A stretch of DNA of 56,247 nt from positions 1 to 56,247 of the forward strand of contig NZ_MQTZ01000055.1 of assembly GCF_001939115.1 (NCBI RefSeq), read 5' to 3'. Source of the DNA: Leptolyngbya sp. 'hensonii'. Its GTDB lineage: Bacteria > Cyanobacteriota > Cyanobacteriia > GCF-001939115. Under the pieces are notes generated by a model. It was not told where the DNA came from. It made no database searches and was given only the letters and a program-made list of their open reading frames with translations. Positions within the stretch are counted from its first letter, which is position 1. Each line of letters opens with the position of its first letter. A program made the translations under genes and the position numbers. Positions 32,107-42,562 of this stretch are shown one piece after another.

Positions 32107-35100
32107 ATGAGCCTCCAAGCAGGCCAGATTGTTCAAGTACGATCGCGCCAATACCTCGTTGAAGAAGTTATCAGTCCATTCCGTGAGGAAGGGGACACAC
32201 AGGTTCGGCTTGCTTGCTTGGAAGATGATGCTCAGGGACAGCAGCTTGAGGTTTTTTGGGAGCGCGAGGTTGATGCCCGAATTCTAGGCGCATCCTCCTG
32301 GGAGTCAGTGACCCAGAAGGGGTTCGATAACCCTCGCTACTTTTCAGCCTATTTTCATGCCTTGCGGTGGAATTGTGTGACCTCCACTGAACCAAAGCTT
32401 TTTCAGGCACCCTATCGGGCTGGGATCGAGGTTAAAGCGTATCAATTAGAACCCTTAAGAAAGGCACTACTGATGCCAAGGGTGTCGCTTTTTATCGCTG
32501 ACGATGTGGGGCTGGGAAAAACGATTGAAGCAGGTCTCATCCTCCGAGAAATGCTGATGCGTCAAAAAATTAAGCGCGTTGTCATTTCATGCCCTCCCTC
32601 AGTTGTGCGGCAATGGCAGGAGGAGATGGAAAGTCGCTTCGGCTTGCTGTTTCAGATTTTCGATCGCGAGTTTGTGGCGGCGAAGCGTCGAGAACGGGGG
32701 TATGGGGTTAATCCGTGGAAGACCCATACTCGCTTTATCATTTCCCATGCGCTGCTGAGAGACGAAACCTATGCAGCTCCCTTGCGAGACTGGCTAGAAG
32801 AGTTTAACGCTGGGTCAATCTTAATCCTGGATGAAGCTCATAATGCTGCACCTGCCAGTGGGTCTCGGTATGCGATCGACTCTCAATTGACCAAAACTGT
32901 GCGAGAACTGGCTCCTCGCTTTGAGCACAAGCTCTTTTTATCAGCGACTCCTCACAACGGTCATTCCAACAGCTTTGCGGCACTGCTCGAAATCCTGGAT
33001 CCTCAACGCTTTTGTCGAGGGGTTAAGGTTCATCCAAAGCTTTTGGATGCTGTAATGGTGCGTCGGCTGAAGCAGGACTTGCGAGAAATTGGCGATCGCG
33101 ATTTCCCTGAACGCCACATTATCCCAATGGTGATTGATGGGTTACCTGACGATGCCCCAGAGCTAGAACTGGCACGGTTGCTTCAGGAGTACCGATCCTG
33201 CCGGGAAGAGCGGCTGAAAGATGCGGCAAAATCAACCCAGGTAACCGCGATGTTGGTGATGACATCGCTTCAGAAGCGTCTGCTCTCGTCGATCGAAGCG
33301 TTTGCCCGAACGTTGCGCGTTCATCGGGCGGCGATCGCCCGTCAAGCTGAGAAACAGCGAATCGCCACTACTCACAACTTTTCTTTGTTGAAGGAATCGC
33401 CAGGTTCTGATGATGAACGAGCGGACTTGTCCGAGGATGAGATCCAGGCGGAAGAGGATGCTCAGATGGCTGCGGCTACTCAATCAGCAGCAGAGGCAGT
33501 CTCAGCCAGGGAGTTGGAACTTTTGGAGAAGATGACGCAGATTGCAGAGTCAACGCGGTATCAACCCGATGGACGGGTGAAAAAACTCATTGAGTGGGTT
33601 CAGCAAAACCAGTGTCCCGATTTAGGGCAGTCAGGAGCTAGGTGGAACAATCGCCGTGTGCTGATTTTCACGGAGTACACAGATACTAAGCGTTATCTTG
33701 AGCATCAACTGCAACAGGCGATCGCCCTTTCTGACCGAGAACGTGAGCGGATTGATGCTTTTACAGGCGGTATGGGCGATGAGCAGCGGGAGCGCGTTAA
33801 GTCTGCTTTCAATGCTGACCCACAGCATCATCCGCTGAGAATTTTGATTGCCACGGATGCGGCACGGGAGGGGGTGAATCTCCAGAACCACTGTGCTGAC
33901 CTCTTTCATTTTGATGTGCCCTGGAATCCGAGCCGGATGGAACAGCGGAATGGTCGGATTGACCGCAAGCTCCAGCGGGAATCTGAGGTTCGGTGTCATT
34001 ATTTTTATTTGGCGCAACGTCCTGAGGATCGGGTCATCGATGTGCTGGTGAAGAAGACTGTTACGATTCAGCAGGAGTTGGGTAGTCTCTCTCCAGTCAT
34101 TGAGCGGAACATCTCAAAGATTCTTGATACGGGCATTCGAGCCAAGGATGAGGTAAGCCTGACTGCTGCGATCGCCGTTGCCGACCACGCTGATGAGGAC
34201 TCGAAGGTTAAAGGGCAGGTCATAGAAGAAGAACTTGAGGCAGTTCGGATTCGGAAGCAAAAGCTATTCGAGCAGCAAGCCTTGCTTGAAGATATGCTTC
34301 AGGATTCTCAAAAGTGGTTAGGGCTAGACGATCGCCACTTTAGAGATGCCCTATCCGCCTCACTCGAAATCCTTGGTGCTCAATCATTGGAGCCAATGGA
34401 TGCAAAGGAGGCAATCAAAGATGCCGATCGTGCTAGATGGATCATTCCGGCTTTACATGAACGAGCAGGAGCGGATCCTACCTGGGCAACGACCTTGGAT
34501 ACTCTGAGGGCACCTCGCAAGAAGGGACAGAAGCTTTGGGAATGGCGTAACGAAACAGCGATTCGTCCGGTCGTATTCCGTGACCCAGGCACATTGGATG
34601 GAGAGGTGGTGCATCTTCACCTAGAGCACCGACTGGTGCAGCGTCTACTAGGACGCTTCCTGTCTCAGGGCTTTCTCTACCATGAGCTGACTCGCTCCTG
34701 TGTGTGTTTAACGGATGATCCGGTGCCGAAGGTTGTGATCTTGGGTAGGCTGTCCCTCTATGGCGATCGCGCCTCCAGGCTTCATGACGAAATTGTCGCG
34801 GTGGCAGCGGAATGGCTGGATCCAGAAGCGCGGGGACGGGGAAAGCTAAGACCGCTAACGGAAACGGAAAAGGCGGATGTGCTGAAAGAGCTGGAAACTT
34901 CACTGGTCACACCTCGATTGCGGGAGGTTTCTCCCTCGCTGTTAGAACGGTGCAAAACCTATGCATCTAGGGATGTGGAGGATTTGCTCTCTCATTTAGA
35001 GCGCCGCGCTGAAACACTGACAGAGCGAGCGGAACGCAAATTGCGGCAGCGTGGGGAGAAAGAAGCCGATGAAATGAAGCGTCTGTTGGAAGACCAGCGC

Positions 35101-35328
35101 GATCGCATCCTGAAGCAGGAGCAGAAGTATGGACAGTATCAGCTTGAGCTTTTTAACAGTGAGGAAATGCGGCAAATTGAAGCCGACCGTCGCCATTGGC
35201 GAATCCGGGTACAGCAATTAGAGGAGGAGATTCAAACTGAACCAGAGCGGATCAAGCAGGTGTATCAGGTGAAAGCAAGCCGAGTTGAACCCCTGGGCTT
35301 GGTTTACCTGTGGCCCGTGTCGAGTTGA
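32107..35328 (+). CDS. drmD: DISARM helicase DrmD (SNF2/HepA-like)
   Basis: 1073 aa. SF2 motifs are intact: DDVGLGKTIEAGLIL (about 134), LILDEAHNA (about 241), FLSATPHNGH (about 278), and the C-terminal ATDAAREGVNLQ and EQRNGRIDRKLQ (about 612). A long helical C-terminal part with coiled coil follows. DrmD is the SNF2 helicase of class 1 DISARM, which restricts phage DNA together with DrmABC and a methylase. The methylase gene follows almost without a gap, as in known loci. The 136-bp upstream gap repeats CGAGATRGGA (two copies) and must hold the promoter. Confidence 0.88.
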   Translation: MSLQAGQIVQVRSRQYLVEEVISPFREEGDTQVRLACLEDDAQGQQLEVFWEREVDARILGASSWESVTQKGFDNPRYFSAYFHALRWNCVTSTEPKLFQAPYRAGIEVKAYQLEPLRKALLMPRVSLFIADDVGLGKTIEAGLILREMLMRQKIKRVVISCPPSVVRQWQEEMESRFGLLFQIFDREFVAAKRRERGYGVNPWKTHTRFIISHALLRDETYAAPLRDWLEEFNAGSILILDEAHNAAPASGSRYAIDSQLTKTVRELAPRFEHKLFLSATPHNGHSNSFAALLEILDPQRFCRGVKVHPKLLDAVMVRRLKQDLREIGDRDFPERHIIPMVIDGLPDDAPELELARLLQEYRSCREERLKDAAKSTQVTAMLVMTSLQKRLLSSIEAFARTLRVHRAAIARQAEKQRIATTHNFSLLKESPGSDDERADLSEDEIQAEEDAQMAAATQSAAEAVSARELELLEKMTQIAESTRYQPDGRVKKLIEWVQQNQCPDLGQSGARWNNRRVLIFTEYTDTKRYLEHQLQQAIALSDRERERIDAFTGGMGDEQRERVKSAFNADPQHHPLRILIATDAAREGVNLQNHCADLFHFDVPWNPSRMEQRNGRIDRKLQRESEVRCHYFYLAQRPEDRVIDVLVKKTVTIQQELGSLSPVIERNISKILDTGIRAKDEVSLTAAIAVADHADEDSKVKGQVIEEELEAVRIRKQKLFEQQALLEDMLQDSQKWLGLDDRHFRDALSASLEILGAQSLEPMDAKEAIKDADRARWIIPALHERAGADPTWATTLDTLRAPRKKGQKLWEWRNETAIRPVVFRDPGTLDGEVVHLHLEHRLVQRLLGRFLSQGFLYHELTRSCVCLTDDPVPKVVILGRLSLYGDRASRLHDEIVAVAAEWLDPEARGRGKLRPLTETEKADVLKELETSLVTPRLREVSPSLLERCKTYASRDVEDLLSHLERRAETLTERAERKLRQRGEKEADEMKRLLEDQRDRILKQEQKYGQYQLELFNSEEMRQIEADRRHWRIRVQQLEEEIQTEPERIKQVYQVKASRVEPLGLVYLWPVSS

Positions 35329-35342
35329 GGGAGAGCAAGAAA

Positions 35343-38300
35343 ATGGCTGTCGATCCAGAAATTTTTCTTCATAAAGAATGGCTAGGACTCCTGCAACCCG
35401 TGGGATTAGTCGTTTCTCCCTTAGCACTAAGTAAGCATCAAGCCGTGGTGAATCGAGGTCGGGCGGTTGAGCTTCAGGCTCGGTTGCAAGCTGTCACCTC
35501 TACAGAAGCTATTCCCGGACGCATTGAGGCAGGAACCGCTTGGATTGAGAACTTTCCAGCCTTTGCCGAACAAGTACTGGAGTGGCTGCCAGAAGATTTG
35601 GTGGGAGCGCCTGAGCAGAATCTAATACCGACAGCGCTCGAAGTAGTGCTGCCAGATTATAACGAGACCCTTCGCCCCACCTATGCCGTGCCGGAACCCG
35701 ATAGCGGTCAGTGGTTGATGCTGGTTCAGACGGTGAAGCCAGGACTGCCCCTAGATGAGGTGGATCCAGAGGTTGAGAAAGGGCACGGTTGGAAAGCGAC
35801 ACTCCAGGCTAAGTTTGAGCGGCTTTTACGGGAAACGCAGATTCCCATCGGTTTGCTGTGTAACGGGATGGAGATCCGTCTTGTGTATGCGCCGCGTGGA
35901 GAGTCATCTGGGCATCTCACGTTCCCTGTTCAGGCAATGATGGAGGTAGCAGGGCGGCTGATCTTGGGTGCTCTGGAGATGTTGATTGGGGGCGATCGCC
36001 TGTTTAACGTGCCGAGCGATCGCCGTTTACCGAAGATTCTCAGTGACAGCCGTGACTACCAGGCAGAGGTCTCAACCAAACTCGCCGATCAGGTGTTGGA
36101 TGCCTTGTGGGAACTGCTCCGAGGTTTTCAAGCCGCAGATGCAGCCGTGGGTGGGGCATTACTTCAGGAATTAGCTAAGACAGACCCACAACATATCTAT
36201 GGAGGATTGCTCACAACCCTGATGCGGCTGGTGTTTCTCCTGTATGCCGAAGATGAAGGATTGATGCCAGATGATTCGGTGTATCAACAGAATTACTCGG
36301 TTTCGGGACTGTATGAGCGGTTGCGGGAAGATGCCGGAAACTACCCAGATACGATGGATCTGCGATATGGAGCCTGGACGTGGCTGTTGAGTCTGTTTCG
36401 TCTGGTTTATGACGGGGGAGGTTATACACCGGAATATCTACCCGCACGGCATGGGCAACTTTTTGAACCGGATGAGTACCCGTTTCTGGAAGGACGCGAT
36501 CGCACCAGCCATTTTCGGAAGGGTGAACCCCTTGAAGTACCCCGTATACCAGATGGGGTGATTTATCGAGTGCTAGAAAATCTGTTGATGTTGGATGGCG
36601 AGCGGCTGTCTTACCGATCTCTGGATGTGGAGCAGATTGGCTCGGTGTATGAGGCGATCATGGGCTTTGAGGTACAGGTAACTCAAGGGCTATCGATTGC
36701 TGTGCGACCGAAGGATGTGGTGGTGAATGTAGAGGCTCTGCTAGCAACCAAGCCGAAGGATCGAGCGAAGGTACTGAAGGATGAAGCGGAGTGTAAGCTG
36801 ACGGGCAAGGCACTGACTGCCTTAAGTGAGGCGAAGACACCGGAGGAGTTGCTAGCCGCCCTCGATCGCAAGGTATCGGCATCTCGAACACCGAATCTAT
36901 TGCCTGTGGGTTCACTGTTCTTGCAGCCCGGTGAAGAGCGACGACGATCGGGTTCTCATTACACCCCTCGGAAATTGACGCAACCAATTGTCGAAACCAC
37001 ACTTCGACCTGTGCTGGAGGGGCTGGGAGAGCGACCGACAGCGGAGCAAATTTTAGAGTTAAAAGTGTGTGACTTGGCGATGGGGTCAGGCGCATTTCTG
37101 GTGGAAGCCTGTCGGCAACTGGCAGAGAAGGTTCTGGAGGCTTGGACGCGGGATGATCAGCTTCAGGATTTGCCAGATGATGTGGAACCGCTATTGGCTG
37201 CACGACGATTGGTCGCCCAGCGGTGTCTGTATGGGGTAGATAAGAATCCGTTTGCGGTGAATTTGGCGAAACTGTCTTTGTGGTTGGTGACGTTAGCCAA
37301 GGATCGTCCCTTTACGTTTGTGGATCATGCCTTAAAGTGTGGGGACTCACTGGTAGGGGTTAGCAAGCCACAGGTCAGCCGCTTTATGGCTGCAAGTGAC
37401 TTGAGCGAATCAGCTTTAATCAACATGCTGGAAGATAATGCTCAGAAGTCAAAGTTTTATCGTGATTTGATCGCGTTTGCTGATGAAAGGGCAGATGAAG
37501 ATGACGAGCAAAAGCGCGGATATTTGAAGCAAGCAGACTCAGAATCCTACAATAGCCGTATTTTGAGTGATGTCGTGGTTGCATCCTTCTTTGCATCAAA
37601 CCGAAGCCATACTGACGACTTAAATGATGAAAAATTGATGAGCGATGTTGCACTCGCTGCATTTTTTTCAACACTCTCAAAATCAAAAAGGGATGCTAAG
37701 AAAATCGCTAAAGATTTGTCTACCAAGGTTAATCTATGGCGATTGGGCACCATTGATCGTTCGGAAGTGGAATTGATTGCCAGTATTCCGAGGCAGTTTA
37801 AGAGACCCGTTTCCTCCTTCCATTGGGAATCTGAATTTCCAGAAGTGTTTAAGCGGAAAAACCCTGGATTTGACGTAATTGCCGGAAACCCACCCTTCGC
37901 CGGAAAAAATACGCTGATTAACGCTCATCCAGAAGGCTACTTAGCTTGGCTGCAAGATACTCATCCAGAATCTCATGGCAACGCAGATCTAGTAGCTCAT
38001 TTTTTCCGTCGAGCCTTTGATCTACTACGGCAAGGTGGCAGTTTAGGGTTGATTGCAACGAATACCATTGCTCAAGGAGATACCCGCACTACTGGACTTC
38101 GATTTATTTGTAACAACGGCGGCACAATTTACAACGCTCAGAAGCGTGTGAAGTGGCCGGGACTTGCCGCAGTAGTAATTAGTGTGGTGAATATCTTCAA
38201 AGGAGCTTACACCGGAGTTAAGAAGATTGACGAGCGAGAAACAGATTTAATTTCTGCATTTCTATTTCATTCTGGTGGAAACAGTGATCCACAAGTATTA

Positions 38301-39485
38301 CTTGCAAACCAGAATAAGAGTTTTCAGGGCAGTATTTTACTAGGGATGGGCTTCACATTTGATGACTCCAACTTAGATGCCACCTCTATTTCAGAAATGC
38401 ATCGCTTAATTGAAAAAGATCCTCGTAACCAGGAACGGATCTTTCCTTATATCGGTGGGGAGGAGGTGAATAGCAGCCCTACCCATGCCCATCATCGTTA
38501 TGTGATTGACTTCTTCGACAGAAGTGAGGAAGAAGCATGGAAATGGCCAGATTTAATGCAGATTGTCAAAGATAAGGTCAAGCCAATTCGAGATGTCCAA
38601 AAGCGGGATGCTTTAAGAGAGCGTTGGTGGCAATATGCAGAAAAACGTCCTGGATTAGTTAGAGCGATCGACCAGTGTGATCGAGTGTTAGTTTGTTTAT
38701 TTTGTACACCACATCTTTCGTTTGCTTTTCTTCCCAACAGATGCGTATTTGCAAATACCTTAAATGTATTTGCTTTAGATAGCAATCTGAGTTTTTCTAT
38801 TTTACAGTCTAATATTCATAGTGTCTGGGCTTGGTTCTTTGGTTCATCAATGAAAGATGATCTTCGCTACACGCCAACTGATTGTTTCCAAACATTCCCT
38901 TTTCCAGAAAAATGGGAAGACGACCCTACCCTCGAAGAAATCGGTAAAACTTACTATGAATACCGTGCCGATCTTATGGTGCGAAATAATCAGGGTTTAA
39001 CTGATACCTATAACCGCTTCCACGACCCTGATGAACGTGAGGCCGATATCCTTAAGCTACGGGAACTTCATGAGCAGATGGATCGTGCCGTTCTTGATGC
39101 CTATGGCTGGTCAGATATTGATACCACCTGCGGCTTTGTCCTCGACTACCTGGACATCGACACTGACGAGCTTCCCACCGAAGTCCAGGATCGGATTGCT
39201 TCTGGTGATCTCTTCTTTCCAACCGTAGAAGAAGCCTCTACCTTCGATAGCCTGGTTCGTACTGGCAAACGTAAACTTCCCTGGCGCTACCGCTGGCCCG
39301 AAGCCACCCATGATGAGGTCTTGGCTCGACTCCTTGACCTCAACCAGAAACGTCATGAAGAAGAAGTGTTACAGGGTAAACAATCTCAGGAGGGAGATAA
39401 ATCTCAAGGACAGAAGAACAAACGAAAGCCGCGAAAATCGCCGGCTAGTGACTCACTAACTCTTGACATCCCTGGGCTTGGCTAA
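35343..39485 (+). CDS. drmMI: DISARM adenine methylase DrmMI
   Basis: 1380 aa from ATG 35343, which has GAGGGAGAG upstream; an in-frame alternative at 35310 would overlap drmD. It resembles type IIG/Eco57I-like enzymes: MTase motif I DLAMGSGAFLVEA (about 576), VDKNPFAVNLAKLSLW, and IAGNPPFAGKNT (about 848), marking N6-adenine methylation. In DISARM this enzyme marks host DNA so that it is spared. A Lys/Arg-rich tail ends the protein. It is followed by an insertion of other defence genes before drmA. Confidence 0.88.
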   Translation: MAVDPEIFLHKEWLGLLQPVGLVVSPLALSKHQAVVNRGRAVELQARLQAVTSTEAIPGRIEAGTAWIENFPAFAEQVLEWLPEDLVGAPEQNLIPTALEVVLPDYNETLRPTYAVPEPDSGQWLMLVQTVKPGLPLDEVDPEVEKGHGWKATLQAKFERLLRETQIPIGLLCNGMEIRLVYAPRGESSGHLTFPVQAMMEVAGRLILGALEMLIGGDRLFNVPSDRRLPKILSDSRDYQAEVSTKLADQVLDALWELLRGFQAADAAVGGALLQELAKTDPQHIYGGLLTTLMRLVFLLYAEDEGLMPDDSVYQQNYSVSGLYERLREDAGNYPDTMDLRYGAWTWLLSLFRLVYDGGGYTPEYLPARHGQLFEPDEYPFLEGRDRTSHFRKGEPLEVPRIPDGVIYRVLENLLMLDGERLSYRSLDVEQIGSVYEAIMGFEVQVTQGLSIAVRPKDVVVNVEALLATKPKDRAKVLKDEAECKLTGKALTALSEAKTPEELLAALDRKVSASRTPNLLPVGSLFLQPGEERRRSGSHYTPRKLTQPIVETTLRPVLEGLGERPTAEQILELKVCDLAMGSGAFLVEACRQLAEKVLEAWTRDDQLQDLPDDVEPLLAARRLVAQRCLYGVDKNPFAVNLAKLSLWLVTLAKDRPFTFVDHALKCGDSLVGVSKPQVSRFMAASDLSESALINMLEDNAQKSKFYRDLIAFADERADEDDEQKRGYLKQADSESYNSRILSDVVVASFFASNRSHTDDLNDEKLMSDVALAAFFSTLSKSKRDAKKIAKDLSTKVNLWRLGTIDRSEVELIASIPRQFKRPVSSFHWESEFPEVFKRKNPGFDVIAGNPPFAGKNTLINAHPEGYLAWLQDTHPESHGNADLVAHFFRRAFDLLRQGGSLGLIATNTIAQGDTRTTGLRFICNNGGTIYNAQKRVKWPGLAAVVISVVNIFKGAYTGVKKIDERETDLISAFLFHSGGNSDPQVLLANQNKSFQGSILLGMGFTFDDSNLDATSISEMHRLIEKDPRNQERIFPYIGGEEVNSSPTHAHHRYVIDFFDRSEEEAWKWPDLMQIVKDKVKPIRDVQKRDALRERWWQYAEKRPGLVRAIDQCDRVLVCLFCTPHLSFAFLPNRCVFANTLNVFALDSNLSFSILQSNIHSVWAWFFGSSMKDDLRYTPTDCFQTFPFPEKWEDDPTLEEIGKTYYEYRADLMVRNNQGLTDTYNRFHDPDEREADILKLRELHEQMDRAVLDAYGWSDIDTTCGFVLDYLDIDTDELPTEVQDRIASGDLFFPTVEEASTFDSLVRTGKRKLPWRYRWPEATHDEVLARLLDLNQKRHEEEVLQGKQSQEGDKSQGQKNKRKPRKSPASDSLTLDIPGLG

Positions 39486-39579
39486 ATCAACCTATCGTGG
39501 TCCATATCCATTAGAAGTAAAAATTGCCAGAAATCTGGGCTATATTGAGTCCAAGCATAATAGCTTGCGAGGATAGCAC

Positions 39580-40263
39580 ATGCCAGACAATCCAGAGAAA
39601 AGCATAAGCGAAGCTAATATAAGCGGTGTCGATCCTTTCAGTAACGTGATCAAGCAGAGTGGGGAGTTCGTAAAATATATTTATGTTGAGCAAAGGCTTC
39701 CAGCCCTGATCTTGATACTAACAATAGTTTCACTAGTTACTGTTATTGTTTCTAGTCCCTCAGAAAAGACTAGGCTCTTCTTATGGTTTACGACTATTCC
39801 ACTGCTTTTAATCCTTACGTTCTTTGTGTTGCCAAAGCAAGGAAAAGAAGTCCAAGAAATCAAGAGAGTAAATAAGTCTCTTACACAAGAGAATGGACAA
39901 TTGCAATCTGAGCGTGCTACTTGGAACGACAAGCTTCGAGAGGTAAGAGAACAGATTACTGATTTAACGAATGGCTCTATAAGTCACCTTGAAAGTATTG
40001 AAAGAAAGTTGAATGACATAAGAGGTCAGGTTAATGAATTCCTGATTACAGGGGAATTCAAGAAACCAGATGAGTACTTAAAGGAGCTAGATCAAGAGCT
40101 TTCTCGTTTACTTGAGTATATCAAGCTTAGAAGACAAGAGATTGATGGTTTACAAGCTCGTATACCCGGAGCAGAGCAAGTACTGGAGACATCGGCTGAA
40201 GCAGCAAAGCTATTTGCAGCACTTCAAATTGACCTAGAGAATAAGGAAAATACAAAAAATTAG
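39580..40263 (+). CDS. Membrane-anchored coiled-coil protein, 227 aa
   Basis: Two adjacent membrane helices (about residues 45-65 and 72-90) are followed by about 110 residues of strong heptad pattern (QEIKRVNKSLTQENGQLQSE and onward) and a short Gln/Glu-rich end. There is no catalytic motif. It lies between drmMI and the convergent gene at 40269. Anchored coiled coils occur in some defence systems as effectors, but a link here is only positional. ATG 39580 is 94 bp after drmMI. Confidence 0.6.
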   Translation: MPDNPEKSISEANISGVDPFSNVIKQSGEFVKYIYVEQRLPALILILTIVSLVTVIVSSPSEKTRLFLWFTTIPLLLILTFFVLPKQGKEVQEIKRVNKSLTQENGQLQSERATWNDKLREVREQITDLTNGSISHLESIERKLNDIRGQVNEFLITGEFKKPDEYLKELDQELSRLLEYIKLRRQEIDGLQARIPGAEQVLETSAEAAKLFAALQIDLENKENTKN

Positions 40264-40268
40264 TTGAG

Positions 40269-40751
40269 CTACTTGGAGTTGTTTATCACAAGGTTCCAGT
40301 GTTTAACCAAATATTCGCAGTACACTCTTGCCTGTGATGGCCATTTGAGTTGTTGAGATATCTGCTCCCAATGAGTCGTTGTTACAGAGTTAAATGTATT
40401 AACGTACTTAGGAAGCGGTTGAGCTAAGCAGGTGGGATTTTCAATTGGATACCGAATAGCCCACTTTTCGAGTAGAAAGTAGTTGCCAACTACAATAGAA
40501 TGTCCAACAAGCTCTATGAAATCTTGATAGTCACTTTCAAACTTGCCACTGCCAAACGGGTGGCATTGCGAGTAATAGCTGTCAACAAGATCTGTATAAC
40601 GACGTAGTCCCTCTGATACATCAAGAACTTCCTGATTGAGTTCTTCTCGAATTCTCTTCAGCTCTGTCTTAATGTCATTACAAGGTTTATTTGACGAAGA
40701 GTTAGATAGGGCTTTCATGGCATCCAAAATAGCAGAGCGAAATGGCAGCAT
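40269..40751 (-). CDS. Hypothetical alpha-helical protein, 160 aa
   Basis: An all-helical soluble protein (IKTELKRIREELNQEVLDVS, FIELVGHSIVVGNYFLLEK). A faint likeness to the phycobiliprotein helix around YYxRLVxYxxVxGD is seen in DFIELVGHSIVVGN, but no chromophore cysteine context is present and I do not rely on it. It converges on the upstream coiled-coil gene with a 5-bp gap. A second Met lies at residue 12. The 40752-41119 stretch to the Argonaute gene holds no gene or repeat that I could see. Confidence 0.5.
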   Translation of the reverse strand: MLPFRSAILDAMKALSNSSSNKPCNDIKTELKRIREELNQEVLDVSEGLRRYTDLVDSYYSQCHPFGSGKFESDYQDFIELVGHSIVVGNYFLLEKWAIRYPIENPTCLAQPLPKYVNTFNSVTTTHWEQISQQLKWPSQARVYCEYLVKHWNLVINNSK

Positions 40752-41119
40752 ACGAAGACCTTTAAACTCGTTTGATCTTCAATACGCTTAGGACACAGAA
40801 AGATCCGGATAATTTGGCTATCCAGAGAATTTGACAAGGTAGTTAAACAACGGCTGTAGTTCAAATGAACTATAACCAGGATAGTCTAATTAGTTTGTTT
40901 CGTCTAGTGTGTTGATAGATTGAGACAGTCGCCTCTTCCGTCCCAATAATCCGTTGGCGACGAATGGCTCCAGTAGACATCCAATTTGGAATGGATTATT
41001 CTATTGCTCCGGCGCTCTTGCTGAAGTTTTAGTAACCTAACAGCATTCCTCCTCAGTAGCTTTATAGGTGTATTATCTGGATTCGTTATTCTCTAAAGTT
41101 TGGCTTAGCGATGAAATGC

Positions 41120-42562
41120 CTACATGTAATATTTATATTTGGGCTGCGGCGATTGCTCTGCTGGGATTTCGCGCAAAATATTACCGACGAGTCGAGAGAA
41201 ACGCAGGTCGATCGGCATAGAACCCGCAAAATCAGCAGAGTTGAAATTCATCTTAGTCAGCAGCAAAATTTCCTGCTTGATTTGAGCATCGGAGGCATCC
41301 CCAATATGATCCGCAACCTGAAGCGGCGAGGGGACATGACCATGTGGATAGCCTCCTATTTCTGGGATGTAGCCAGTTGTGTAGAGGTAGGAAATATCCC
41401 CCACATTGAAGCTGGCACCTCGTAAAGGCGGGTACTGCCCTGCTCGGATCAGGCGAACATCATTCGAGATGCGAAGCGAAACCAAGTCATACTGCTCAAC
41501 GCCAGAGGCGCATAAGGCTTTCTCAAACCCCGATCGCTCTTCCGGCTCAAACCGCGAGCTTTTATGAATAACAACACGACGGGGCAGTTGCCGCCGTTCA
41601 CTGCGATAGCGATCGAGCACCATTTGCAGCAGCTCGTGAGCCATTTCTTCGGAGAGGTGGGGCGATCGCTCTTCTTGGTAACTATTCCAGTGAAAGGTAG
41701 GGCCACGAAGAACAAGTCCTTCACCATTTTCATCAAACGCTTGCACTACGCTGCTTCGTAGGGTGCTTGCACTACCGAGTGGTCGAAAGAAGCTAATTCC
41801 GATGAAGCAAGTGCCGGGAGTTAAACCAACTGGAGACCAGGGCAGACCTTCAACCTTGAAGTAGAGTCCGGTAAAGAGGTTCCAGGCAATACGAGATAGG
41901 TGATCCAATTGCCGCCGAGAATCAACTAAGCCGATCGTGGTTTCCTGAAGAATTTGCGTCGGCTTATGAAACTTCATCGCCAGTGCTTTGAATGCACGCC
42001 GAAGATCCCGATGGATAGGAATTTTCTGAACTCGGTAATCTGCAACCCGACATTTTTTGAAGAGGTCGTTGGGCGGAACAAAAACGATGTAATCGAGAGG
42101 ATAGTCCCGCTGTGTCAGCAGCTCTAGTTTAGTTTGTAGAACCCCTAGAAACCGCTCAAAACGCTCCTTTTGATTAGTGATACCCAGGATTTCAATTGTC
42201 TCTTTTCTGGTAATTGCTTCAAAAAGATTGTCATCCATGCGAAGCTCACAGCGAAAGCCTCGGTCAGCCTTGCAACCGGGGAATGAGATTTGTCCCGTGT
42301 CTCCAGCAACACCATCGGTTAGGTCGCTATAGAACTTCCTGGCAGCAGTCATCCCCTCACCAGTTCCAATGAACCCGATATGAACTTCCTGTTTGTGGCG
42401 ACTGGTTCCGAGCGACCGGGGGCCATAGAGGGCAATGCCAATTTTAGGATCGCTATGCTCTCTATTGTCGGCAAAAAGCAGCTTCGGCTCATCAAAATAC
42501 TGAGCGGAAAGTTTCGGACGATTCAATTCGAGCGGTTTAATTTTGTTCACTACCGTGTTCAT
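41120..42562 (-). CDS. Short prokaryotic Argonaute (MID-PIWI)
   Basis: 480 aa, the usual size of short Argonautes that lack N and PAZ domains. The C-terminal half has the PIWI pattern: RVVIHKSSRFEPEE, DLVSLRISNDVRLIRAGQYPPLRG, YLYTTGYIPEIG (about residue 390) and LLTKMNFNSADF. I do not see a DEDX catalytic set in its usual contexts, in line with the inactive short class, which uses a guide to sense invading DNA and switches on a partner. The start follows the HNH gene's stop with no gap (TAAATG), so the two are co-translated. Confidence 0.85.
   Translation of the reverse strand: MNTVVNKIKPLELNRPKLSAQYFDEPKLLFADNREHSDPKIGIALYGPRSLGTSRHKQEVHIGFIGTGEGMTAARKFYSDLTDGVAGDTGQISFPGCKADRGFRCELRMDDNLFEAITRKETIEILGITNQKERFERFLGVLQTKLELLTQRDYPLDYIVFVPPNDLFKKCRVADYRVQKIPIHRDLRRAFKALAMKFHKPTQILQETTIGLVDSRRQLDHLSRIAWNLFTGLYFKVEGLPWSPVGLTPGTCFIGISFFRPLGSASTLRSSVVQAFDENGEGLVLRGPTFHWNSYQEERSPHLSEEMAHELLQMVLDRYRSERRQLPRRVVIHKSSRFEPEERSGFEKALCASGVEQYDLVSLRISNDVRLIRAGQYPPLRGASFNVGDISYLYTTGYIPEIGGYPHGHVPSPLQVADHIGDASDAQIKQEILLLTKMNFNSADFAGSMPIDLRFSRLVGNILREIPAEQSPQPKYKYYM

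Noticed and set aside
36658-37203. 181-codon leftward frame inside drmMI
   Set aside because: It is antisense to conserved methylase motifs, is Pro/Ser-rich and has no start signal; a shadow frame.
41111-41425. 104-codon rightward frame at the end of the Argonaute gene
   Set aside because: It is antisense to conserved PIWI sequence and has no supporting signals.
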